From: DATKMP01 sp035541775
GTDB lineage: Bacteria > Bacteroidota > Ignavibacteria > UBA10030
Assembly: GCA_035541775.1 (NCBI GenBank)
Contig: DATKMP010000197.1
Span: forward strand, 1 to 5,952
DNA: 5,952 bases
Direction: 5' to 3'
Shown here: positions 1 to 5,466 of the stretch, one piece after another
Layout: the number at the start of each line of letters is the position of its first letter
Position numbering within the stretch: position 1 is the stretch's first letter
Made by a program: the position numbers and the translations under genes
Notes under the pieces: generated by a model
What the model was told of the DNA's origin: nothing
Seen by the model: the letters and a program-made list of their open reading frames with translations, nothing else
The model's database searches: none

Positions 1-1
1 G

Positions 2-412
2 ATCACTTTAGACGCATATCCAGGCGTACGGTACGAAGGATCTGTCGATAAAATTGTTCCGACGGCCGATCGCTCGAAAGCAACCGTGCTGGTAAAAGTT
101 GCATTCAACCATTATGACAGCCGCGTGCTGCCGGAGATGGGTGCAAAAGTTTTATTCTTGACAAAACCGGCAGAAACAAAAACTCTTCAAGAGAAACCGT
201 TTCTCTCTGTTCCGCAAACGGCCATTGCAACGCGCGATGGAAAAAAAGTTGTCTTTTGTATTGAAGACAATAAAGCTGTTGCGGTTCCGGTTTCCGTCGG
301 GCGGGAATTCGGCAGCACGGTCGAAATCCTCAACGGCATTACCGTCGGCGAAAAAGTGATTGATAAAATCGATGGAACGATTACGAGCGGAGTGAAGGTG
401 AAAGTTCTTTAG
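2..412 (+). CDS. Periplasmic adaptor subunit of an efflux system, HlyD/RND-MFP type (5' end outside window)
   Basis: This is the C-terminal 136 residues of a membrane fusion (adaptor) protein; the frame is open from the left edge to a TAG at 410-412. Such proteins sit in the periplasm, anchored to the inner membrane, and join an inner-membrane transporter to an outer-membrane channel. The visible part starts in the beta-barrel region (YPGVRYEGSVDKIVPTADR, followed by a strand ending in an LPEMGAKVLF turn, typical of the family). It continues into the membrane-proximal domain: 'VPQTAIATRDGKKVVF', a strand with VPVSVGREFGSTVEI, and the usual ending 'NGITVGEKVI'. The lipoyl and coiled-coil hairpin parts lie outside the window. 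An ABC ATPase and two FtsX-type permeases follow on the same strand, so it is probably a MacA-like partner of an ABC exporter rather than of an RND pump. Family assignment is firm; substrate is unknown. Confidence 0.88.
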   Translation: MTLDAYPGVRYEGSVDKIVPTADRSKATVLVKVAFNHYDSRVLPEMGAKVLFLTKPAETKTLQEKPFLSVPQTAIATRDGKKVVFCIEDNKAVAVPVSVGREFGSTVEILNGITVGEKVIDKIDGTITSGVKVKVL

Positions 413-416
413 AATG

Positions 417-442
417 TAGAAGTTGGAATTTGGAAGATAGAA
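417..442 (+). repeat. Left imperfect inverted repeat flanking the S23-family gene
   Basis: TAGAAGTT (417-424) is complementary to AACTTCTA at 819-826, and GAAGATAGAA (433-442) is complementary to TTCTATCTTC at 808-817. Together this gives 18 matched pairs interrupted by an 8-nt against 1-nt internal loop. It begins 5 nt after the adaptor gene stop and ends just before the S23 start, so the two arms bracket the inserted gene. It may mark the left edge of an element; no target-site duplication could be identified with confidence. Confidence 0.6.
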
Positions 443-449
443 GCGGAGA

Positions 450-827
450 ATGAACATGCCCGAACGCGAACCGGCGAAAAATTTTCAGGATTTAGATGTT
501 TGGAAAAAATCACATCAATTTGTCTTAGAAGTCTATCGAATGACGGAAAAATTTCCGAATAAGGAAACTTATGGTTTATCATCACAATTTCGAAGAGCAG
601 CAATCTCAATTCCAGCAAATATTGCAGAAGGATTTTGAAAACGCGGTAAAGCTGAAAAAGTGAAATTTATAAATATTGCAGAAGGTTCGCTTCAAGAGTG
701 TATCTACTGCTTAATTTTATCAAAAGATCTCGATTATGGGTATGATGAACAACTTTTTAAACTTACAGATGAAATCGGGAAGATGCTTAATGTGTATTCT
801 CACAAAATTCTATCTTCGAACTTCTAA
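450..827 (+). pseudogene. Four-helix-bundle protein of the 23S rRNA intervening-sequence (S23) family, interrupted by an in-frame TGA
   Basis: The frame reads 62 codons, then TGA at 636-638, then 62 more codons to TAA at 825-827; both halves belong to one S23-family protein of normal length (about 120 residues). The first half has the characteristic FQDLDVWKKSHQF opening and the signature SQFRRAAISIPANIAEGF. The second half resumes with KRGKAEKVKFINIAEGSLQE, then the C-terminal helices. Family members normally read 'AEGFGRR' here, so TGA stands in place of a glycine codon and one GGA-to-TGA change explains it. Translation may begin at 450 or, better spaced from the GGAG at 445-448, at the ATG at 456. 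The family was first seen as ORFs inside 23S rRNA intervening sequences and is now known widely in genomes; its cellular role is poorly understood. It interrupts an export operon and has inverted repeats at its ends. The call is a pseudogene; a sequencing error or a recent nonsense mutation are both possible. Confidence 0.85.
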
Positions 828-832
828 CTCCT
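808..832 (+). repeat. Right inverted repeat of the S23 element, also found at 2797-2821
   Basis: This 25-nt segment overlaps the last codons of the S23 frame (coding ILSSNF and stop). Its first 19 nt, TTCTATCTTC-GAA-CTTCTA, pair with the left arm at 417-442. The whole segment matches 2797-2821 in direct orientation with two mismatches (positions 818 and 827). The reuse of this end sequence at a second intergenic site supports reading it as the boundary of a repeated element rather than chance. Confidence 0.65.
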
Positions 833-861
833 CACTTCGTTTTATGGAAAGGAATGAATGA

Positions 862-1536
862 ATGTCAAACTCCATTATTCAAGTACAAAATGTTTCAAAA
901 TCCTATTGGCGAGATAGTTTTGAAGTACCCGTTCTGAACGACATCTCCTTGGAAGTACAGGAAGGCGAATTTCTCGGATTGATGGGGCCGTCAGGTTCCG
1001 GCAAAACGACGCTCCTGAATCTTATTGCCGGCATCGATCGGCCGAGCAAGGGCGTCCTGCTTGTTGGCGGAACGGATGTTGCCAAGCTGAGTGAATCTGC
1101 ACTGGCGAAGTGGCGGTCGCGGCATGTCGGTTTTGTGTTTCAATTCTATAATTTACTGCCGGTGTTAACAGCGTTCGAAAATGTCGAACTGCCGCTGCTG
1201 CTCACATCGCTTTCGAAAGCCGAACGCAAAAAACATGTAGAACTCGTTTTGAATGTTGTCGGATTGGGCGACCGAATGTTTCATTATCCCAAACAACTTT
1301 CCGGCGGTCAAGAACAACGCGTTGCCATTGCCCGCGCCATCGTGACAGACCCCACCATTCTTGTTGCCGACGAACCGACCGGTGATTTGGACAGGCATTC
1401 GGCAGAAGAGGTGCTGACATTACTGGAACGGTTAAATACCGAATTCAAAAAAACTATCGTGATGGTGACGCACGATCCGCATGCCGCCGAAAAAGCAACA
1501 CGACGGCTGCATCTGGATAAAGGCGAGTTGTCATAG
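862..1536 (+). CDS. ABC transporter ATP-binding protein, MacB/LolD (MacAB-LolCDE) type
   Basis: This 224-residue protein is a stand-alone nucleotide-binding subunit that powers the FtsX-type permeases encoded next to it, working as a dimer on the cytoplasmic face of the inner membrane. All ATPase motifs are present: Walker A GPSGSGKT at residues 42-49, Q-loop Gln94 in FVFQFYNLLP, signature LSGGQ at 146-150, Walker B ILVADE with catalytic Glu171, D-loop following EPTGDLD, and switch His204 in MVTHD. 'FQFYNLLPVLTAFENVELPL' and 'ADEPTGDLD' are hallmarks of the LolD/MacB group. Length is normal for the group. The ATG at 862 is the third of three overlapping ATGs (854, 858, 862); only this one is in frame, and AAAGGA at 848-853 is 8 nt upstream. 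The stop is 10 nt before the first permease start, so the two are probably cotranscribed. Substrate is not predictable. Confidence 0.95.
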   Translation: MSNSIIQVQNVSKSYWRDSFEVPVLNDISLEVQEGEFLGLMGPSGSGKTTLLNLIAGIDRPSKGVLLVGGTDVAKLSESALAKWRSRHVGFVFQFYNLLPVLTAFENVELPLLLTSLSKAERKKHVELVLNVVGLGDRMFHYPKQLSGGQEQRVAIARAIVTDPTILVADEPTGDLDRHSAEEVLTLLERLNTEFKKTIVMVTHDPHAAEKATRRLHLDKGELS

Positions 1537-1546
1537 GAGCGCGACC

Positions 1547-2707
1547 ATGAGAATATTCAAATTGATTTTCAAAAATGCCCTGCGGCATAAACTGCGAACG
1601 TTTCTGACCATTCTCGGCATGGCGATTGCGGTGATGGCGTTCGGCGTGCTGCGTACCGTGGTGGATATGTATTATGAAGGACTCGAAGCGACGGCTGCGA
1701 ATCGTTTGATTACGCGGCAGGCGGTTTCGTACATTTTTCCGTTGCCATATTCGTACCGTGACCAAATCGCAAAAATTCCTGGCGTGGAAACGGTTTCGTT
1801 TGCAAATTGGTTTGGTGGAACGTACATCGATAAAAAAAATTTCTTTGCCCGAATGGGAGTCGATGCCGAAACCATTTTCGATGTTTATCCTGAATGTCAG
1901 ATCGCACCGAAAGAATACGAAGCATTTAAGAACGAACGCAATGCATGCGTTGTCGGTTCCGAAATCGCAAAACAGTATGGATTTAAAATCGGCGATATCG
2001 TTCATATTGACGGGGACATTTATCCCGGCAATTGGGAATTTGTGGTGCGTGGAATTTACACGCCGCGTGATAAATCCACCGATGCAACGCAAATGTTTTT
2101 TCACTGGGCAGCCATTGATGAACGGATGAAGCAGGAAATGCCCAGCCGTGCCGGTCAAGTCGGTTGGTATATTATCAAGATCAAAGATCCTGCACAAGCA
2201 GCGGCAATTTCCGAGCAGATCGATGCATTGTTTCAAAATTCTTCCAACGCCACAAAAACAGAAACAGAACGCGCCTTTACGCAAGGATTTATTGCAGGAT
2301 TTAGTTCGCTGCTGAACGCAATGAATTTTGTTGCTTACATTATTATCGGGATCATCATGCTCATTTTAGGCAACACGATGATTATGTCGGCACGCGAACG
2401 GACACGCGAATATGCCGTCTTGAAAACACTCGGCTTTACCGGCGGGCATCTGTTCGGTTTAATTTTCGGTGAATCGATGTTCATCTCCGGACTCGGTGCT
2501 GCCGTCGGATTGCTTGTAACGTATCCGGTGGTCAGCGGTATCGATGCGTTGATGCCGAAAGGATTTTTCCCCTACTTTTTCATCACACCGTTCACCGTTA
2601 TCCTCGCAATCATCGCTGCGCTAACGGTCGGTGTTGCGGCGTCTGTTTTTCCTGTGCAGCGCGCCTTGCGAACTAAAATTGTTGACGGTCTGAGATTTAT
2701 CGGATAG
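1547..2707 (+). CDS. ABC transporter permease, FtsX/MacB-like (first of two)
   Basis: This 386-residue integral membrane subunit has the four-helix FtsX/MacB layout. A short basic N-terminus (RIFKLIFKNALRHKLRTFLT) leads into TM1 at about residues 18-38, then a large periplasmic domain (about 39-258, MacB core-domain style with 'VVGSEIAKQYGFKIGDIV'). TM2 is at about 261-280, followed by the cytoplasmic coupling segment REYAVLKTLGF at 287-297, TM3 at about 303-325 and TM4 at about 348-368. The C-terminal 'VFPVQRALRTKIVDGLR' is typical of the family. The ATG at 1547 is chosen because AGGAG at 1535-1539 lies 7 nt upstream, the protein then begins with the family N-terminus, and a longer start at 1481 would run back into the ATPase gene. 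These permeases use ATP-driven movement of the periplasmic domain rather than a classical transmembrane channel. No ATPase domain is fused, unlike Escherichia coli MacB. Confidence 0.92.
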   Translation: MRIFKLIFKNALRHKLRTFLTILGMAIAVMAFGVLRTVVDMYYEGLEATAANRLITRQAVSYIFPLPYSYRDQIAKIPGVETVSFANWFGGTYIDKKNFFARMGVDAETIFDVYPECQIAPKEYEAFKNERNACVVGSEIAKQYGFKIGDIVHIDGDIYPGNWEFVVRGIYTPRDKSTDATQMFFHWAAIDERMKQEMPSRAGQVGWYIIKIKDPAQAAAISEQIDALFQNSSNATKTETERAFTQGFIAGFSSLLNAMNFVAYIIIGIIMLILGNTMIMSARERTREYAVLKTLGFTGGHLFGLIFGESMFISGLGAAVGLLVTYPVVSGIDALMPKGFFPYFFITPFTVILAIIAALTVGVAASVFPVQRALRTKIVDGLRFIG

Positions 2708-2709
2708 AC

Positions 2710-2740
2710 GTTAGCTGTTGGTAGTTAGCGGTTAGTAATT
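2710..2740 (+). repeat. GTTAG-rich intergenic stretch, possible left remnant of a decayed element
   Basis: Three GTTAG units (2710-2714, 2723-2727 and 2731-2735) occur within about 26 nt, directly after the first permease stop. Low-complexity TTAG/GTTAG text is the kind of sequence often seen beside S23-family insertions, and a copy of the S23 right-end repeat follows at 2797. I see no coding content between them, only a short stop-bounded frame without a start codon (2743-2823). The interpretation as an element remnant is inference. Confidence 0.3.
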
Positions 2741-2796
2741 AAATTCTGGAATTGATTAAGAACGAGAAAGAATTTGTGAGGGAAAAAATAAAAATA

Positions 2797-2821
2797 TTCT
2801 ATCTTCAAACTTCTATCTCCT
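2797..2821 (+). repeat. Solitary copy of the S23-element right-end repeat
   Basis: This segment matches 808-832 with 23 of 25 bases identical, in the same orientation, within the 139-nt gap between the two permease genes. It carries TTCTATCTTC, AA and CTTCTA in the same spacing. There is no intact S23 gene at this site. It may be what remains after deletion of an S23 element, or a repeat family that exists independently of the gene. Confidence 0.6.
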
Positions 2822-2846
2822 GAATTCTAAATTCATTGAGGATCAC

Positions 2847-4016
2847 ATGAAAATCCCATTTCGGTACACGTTAAAAAATTTTAAATCACGCAAACTGACA
2901 ACCGGTATTACCATTGCAGGCATTGCCCTGGTCGTCTTTGTGTTTGCCGCAGTGTTGATGATGGCGCACGGTATTCAGAAAACGCTCGTCGCTACCGGCA
3001 TGCCGGATAATGTTATCATTGCGCGCAAAGCGGCGAATGGCGAAATCTCCAGCATTCTGGGGCGCGACGATTGCAATACGGTGCTGACATTGCCGCATAT
3101 TGCGAAAACGTCCACAGGAAAACCATTAGCATCCGGCGAAACCGTAACGGTGATCAACTTGCATAAAAAATCCGGCGGCTTAAGCAATGCAACGGTGCGC
3201 GGTGTGGCACCGGAAGCGTTTGTGCTGCGTCCGCAAGTACATATTGTGGAAGGGCGCATGTTTCATCCGGGCGCTCGTGAAGTGATCGTCGGTGCTGGAA
3301 CGGCTAAGAATTTTGTCGAGGCACAAGTCGGCAATTCGGTCATGTTCGGCGGCGATAACTGGACTATTGTAGGACTGTTCGATGCAGGCGGCAGCGGATT
3401 CGATTCCGAATTCTGGGGCGACAACGACCAATTACAAGCAGCGCTCCATCGCAGCGGGGGATATTCAACATTGACATTCAAGCTCGATCAGCCCGATGCC
3501 TTTGCAGCATTCAAAGCGGCGTTCGACCGCGAGCAACGGTTGCAGCAATTCGAGCCGAAGATCGAGCAGAAATTTTTTGAAGAGCAATCGGAAACGATGG
3601 CGCTGTTCATTCGCATTCTTGGAATTTTTATTACGGTGGTATTTTCATTCGGTGCGACCATCGGCGCAATGATTACGATGTATGCAGCCGTGGCAAATCG
3701 TACGGTGGAAGTCGGTACGTTGCGCGCGCTTGGATTCCGCCGGCGCAGCGTGTTGGCAGCATTTTTAGTAGAATCAATCACCATCGCGTTGTTCGGCGGC
3801 GTTATCGGACTATGTTTGGCATCGTTTCTGCAATTCTTTTCTATTTCGACAATGAATTACGGCTCATTCTCCGAATTGCAATTTTCATTCGCGCTTTCGC
3901 CGTCAATCATTGTTTCGTCGCTGCTGTTCTCGTTATTTATGGGATTTGTTGGTGGGTTTTTGCCTTCGATCCGTGCAGCTCGCCTAAAAATTGTGAATGC
4001 GTTGAGAGCATCGTAA
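2847..4016 (+). CDS. ABC transporter permease, FtsX/MacB-like (second of two)
   Basis: This 389-residue protein has the same architecture as the preceding permease but a clearly different sequence, so it is a distinct subunit rather than a recent duplicate. The N-terminus FRYTLKNFKSRKLTTGITIAG leads into TM1 at about residues 20-41. The periplasmic domain runs from about 42 to 250 and contains 'VRGVAPEAF' and 'IVEGRMFHPGAREVIVG', as in MacB core domains. TM2 is at about 255-280, the coupling segment VGTLRALGFRRRSV at 289-302, TM3 at about 303-330 and TM4 at about 352-373, ending 'FLPSIRAARLKIVNALRAS'. GAGGA at 2838-2842 lies 4 nt before the ATG, slightly close but usable. A single ATPase gene with two unlike permeases suggests a heterodimeric membrane core, as in LolCDE, with the adaptor added as in MacAB. 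It is the last gene of the operon; a hairpin follows. Confidence 0.92.
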   Translation: MKIPFRYTLKNFKSRKLTTGITIAGIALVVFVFAAVLMMAHGIQKTLVATGMPDNVIIARKAANGEISSILGRDDCNTVLTLPHIAKTSTGKPLASGETVTVINLHKKSGGLSNATVRGVAPEAFVLRPQVHIVEGRMFHPGAREVIVGAGTAKNFVEAQVGNSVMFGGDNWTIVGLFDAGGSGFDSEFWGDNDQLQAALHRSGGYSTLTFKLDQPDAFAAFKAAFDREQRLQQFEPKIEQKFFEEQSETMALFIRILGIFITVVFSFGATIGAMITMYAAVANRTVEVGTLRALGFRRRSVLAAFLVESITIALFGGVIGLCLASFLQFFSISTMNYGSFSELQFSFALSPSIIVSSLLFSLFMGFVGGFLPSIRAARLKIVNALRAS

Positions 4017-4023
4017 AACACAA

Positions 4024-4062
4024 AAGGTCACCGGTACGTTTACAGCAGTATCTGGTGACCTT
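4024..4062 (-). terminator. Rho-independent terminator for the tonB-family gene; hairpin shared with the convergent export operon
   Basis: AAGGTCACC at 4024-4032 pairs perfectly with GGTGACCTT at 4054-4062, extended inward by a G-T wobble (4033/4053) and a G-C pair (4034/4052). This gives an 11-pair stem with a 17-nt loop. Read on the minus strand, the stem is followed by TTTTGTGTTTT, a fair U-tract, and it begins 15 nt after the tonB-family stop. On the plus strand the hairpin lies 8 nt past the second permease stop but lacks a run of T, so it would terminate less well in that direction. Confidence 0.7.
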
Positions 4063-4077
4063 ATTGAATTGGCGAGA

Positions 4078-4785
4078 TTATTTCTTTAAATAAAATTTAA
4101 ACGGGATTGAAACCCATACCGCAACGGGTTTATTGTTCATCATTGCCGGACGAAACACCCATTTCTTTGCCGCATCTAATGCAGCAGCATTAAAAATTTC
4201 TTCTGTGGATTTTTCTACGAACACTTTTTTAACCGTTCCATCTTTTATGACAAGCATTTTTACAAACACTGTTCCTTCGAGATTTGCTTTCATAGCAAGT
4301 TCTGGATACACGGGCATTGTTCTCAACAGTATTGCCGGTTCTACTTCCATGGGGATAAATGTATCCGGTGCCGGTTCTTCTTCGGGTGGTATAACAATTT
4401 TTATGGTCCCGGCTGTACCTTCCTCAATCGTTCCATTCGTTGTCTGAATGGCTGCCAAGTCTTTTAGATCGGCAAAAGTTTGGTCGGGGTTGATCGTTCC
4501 GTCGGGGACTGGAACCGGTACACCGAAGGAAGGTTTAATGCTTGCTGTTGTCACCATCGCGGTTTGTGGAGCGCCCTGCGAAGGCGGCAATGGTATTTGG
4601 CTGAGTTCGATAATTCGCGTTGATCCCACACCCGTTATTTCATCGGTTGGCTGTAATAATGTAATAAGATGGTAAACGGCAACAATTGACAGGATCAAAA
4701 GTATGGAGACAATCATCGCTTTTGCCATTCGTTGATTATACGTCGCTTGAAGTTCTTGATAGCCGTAATTCATTGTGGTGTTCAT
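4078..4785 (-). CDS. TonB-family energy transducer protein
   Basis: This 235-residue protein has the TonB layout. A short cytoplasmic N-terminus (about residues 1-21) precedes a single membrane anchor at about 22-44 (MAKAMIVSILLILSIVAVYHL). A periplasmic linker with proline- and acid-rich stretches follows (VPVPVPDGT, IPPEEEPAP), then a C-terminal TonB domain at about 150-232. The domain shows YPELAMKANLEGTVFVKMLV, KDGTVKKV, an alanine-rich helix ending KKWVFRPA, and a final strand PVAVWVSIPFKF, all family landmarks. TonB proteins pass proton-motive force from ExbB/ExbD to outer-membrane receptors; neither partner nor a receptor is in the window, so this copy may serve another role. The ATG at 4783-4785 is preceded by AAAGGAG with 7 nt spacing (AGGAG at 4793-4797); an internal ATG at codon 5 lacks this support. 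The gene is transcribed divergently from the sigma factor gene and ends against a terminator. Confidence 0.9.
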   Translation of the reverse strand: MNTTMNYGYQELQATYNQRMAKAMIVSILLILSIVAVYHLITLLQPTDEITGVGSTRIIELSQIPLPPSQGAPQTAMVTTASIKPSFGVPVPVPDGTINPDQTFADLKDLAAIQTTNGTIEEGTAGTIKIVIPPEEEPAPDTFIPMEVEPAILLRTMPVYPELAMKANLEGTVFVKMLVIKDGTVKKVFVEKSTEEIFNAAALDAAKKWVFRPAMMNNKPVAVWVSIPFKFYLKK

Positions 4786-4884
4786 GGCGTTGCTCCTTTC
4801 CGGATGATTGTATTCTCTTTTCTTTCTTCCTATTTTCTTTCATTCACCTTTCACCCATACATATCATGAATAGAGAAAAGGTAA
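4786..4884. promoter_or_regulatory. Divergent intergenic region between tonB-family and ECF sigma genes
   Basis: These 99 nt must hold the start signals for both divergent genes. The stretch 4813-4856 is almost wholly pyrimidine on the plus strand (40 of 44). On the minus strand TACAAT (4807-4812) could serve as a -10 box about 21 nt before the tonB-family ATG, but no matching -35 box is evident. On the plus strand TATCAT near 4862 is only a weak candidate. No clear operator or palindrome was found, and the exact promoter positions are unproven. Confidence 0.35.
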
Positions 4885-5466
4885 ATGCAAAAACCGATTT
4901 TATTTTTGAATAGCGATGCCAGAATCTTGGAAACGCTTCGCGCCGGTAAAGAACATGCGCTGCTCGAATTGTTTCAGCAAAACCGGCAATCTATCAGATC
5001 GCTGGTGATGAAGAATCATGGTAATGAAGATGATGCCGAAGATATTTTGCAGGATGCGTTGATCGTATTCTGGGAACAAATCCGGAGCGGAAAATTTATC
5101 TATGAAGCGAAATTAAGCACGTATATTTACGGAATTTCAAAGAATCTCTGGATGAGACGTTTGTATAAAAAGAAACGGGAATTGCCGATGCCGGACGATG
5201 AACCGGACTGGCGCGACGATGCACAAACACCGTTAGAAGAACTGATTGCGACGGAAGAATCCAATAGTGTGGCACAAGCGATGGAGCGTATCGGTTCGCC
5301 ATGCAAAGAAGTATTGTTGATGTATTACTGGGAAGAACGTTCGATGGAAGAAATTGCCGAAGCATTGCATTTTTCAAATGCCGATACGGCAAAGTCGAAA
5401 AAATATCAATGCAAAAAAACACTTGAACTTCTCATCAAGAAACAGTTGCAAGGAGTTGTGCAATGA
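4885..5466 (+). CDS. RNA polymerase sigma factor, sigma-70 family, ECF type
   Basis: This 193-residue protein has the two-domain plan of an ECF sigma factor, which directs RNA polymerase to a limited set of promoters. Region 2 covers about residues 24-95 and includes the recognisable DAEDILQDALIVFWEQ (core-binding helix) and STYIYGISKNLWMRRLYKKK (-10 recognition). An acidic linker (PMPDDEPDWRDDAQTP) joins it to region 4 at about 128-182, with SPCKEVLLMYYWEERSMEEIAEAL and the helix-turn-helix ending KSKKYQCKKTL, a form common in Bacteroidota and relatives. The ATG at 4885 is the first possible one in frame, because a TGA lies in frame at 4867. Its Shine-Dalgarno candidate AAGG (4878-4881) is only 3 nt away, so initiation may be weak or start at the TTG further in. 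The stop overlaps the anti-sigma start as ATGA, which points to translational coupling and stoichiometric production. Confidence 0.92.
   Translation: MQKPILFLNSDARILETLRAGKEHALLELFQQNRQSIRSLVMKNHGNEDDAEDILQDALIVFWEQIRSGKFIYEAKLSTYIYGISKNLWMRRLYKKKRELPMPDDEPDWRDDAQTPLEELIATEESNSVAQAMERIGSPCKEVLLMYYWEERSMEEIAEALHFSNADTAKSKKYQCKKTLELLIKKQLQGVVQ

Noticed and set aside
636..638. TGA read as glycine (alternative genetic code as in SR1/Gracilibacteria) to explain the interrupted S23 gene
   Set aside because: No other gene in the window contains an in-frame TGA, glycines are encoded by GGN throughout, and the sigma gene ends with TGA in a classic ATGA overlap with a well-supported next gene. A standard code with one nonsense codon is simpler.
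1481..1546. Longer N-terminus for the first permease starting at 1481
   Set aside because: It would overlap the ATPase gene by 56 nt, lacks a Shine-Dalgarno sequence and adds residues not typical of the family. The ATG at 1547 has AGGAG 7 nt upstream.
1454..2284. Long minus-strand open frame (276 codons)
   Set aside because: It lies opposite the first permease gene, whose membrane and family motifs are clear. The minus frame has a cysteine-, phenylalanine- and arginine-rich composition with no recognisable domain, so it is an antisense shadow.
4866..4913. Short frame of 15 codons starting ATGAATAGAG, overlapping the sigma start, as a leader peptide
   Set aside because: It has no convincing Shine-Dalgarno sequence and no regulatory hairpin beside it. 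The overlap with the sigma gene is probably chance, though it could affect the weakly spaced sigma start.
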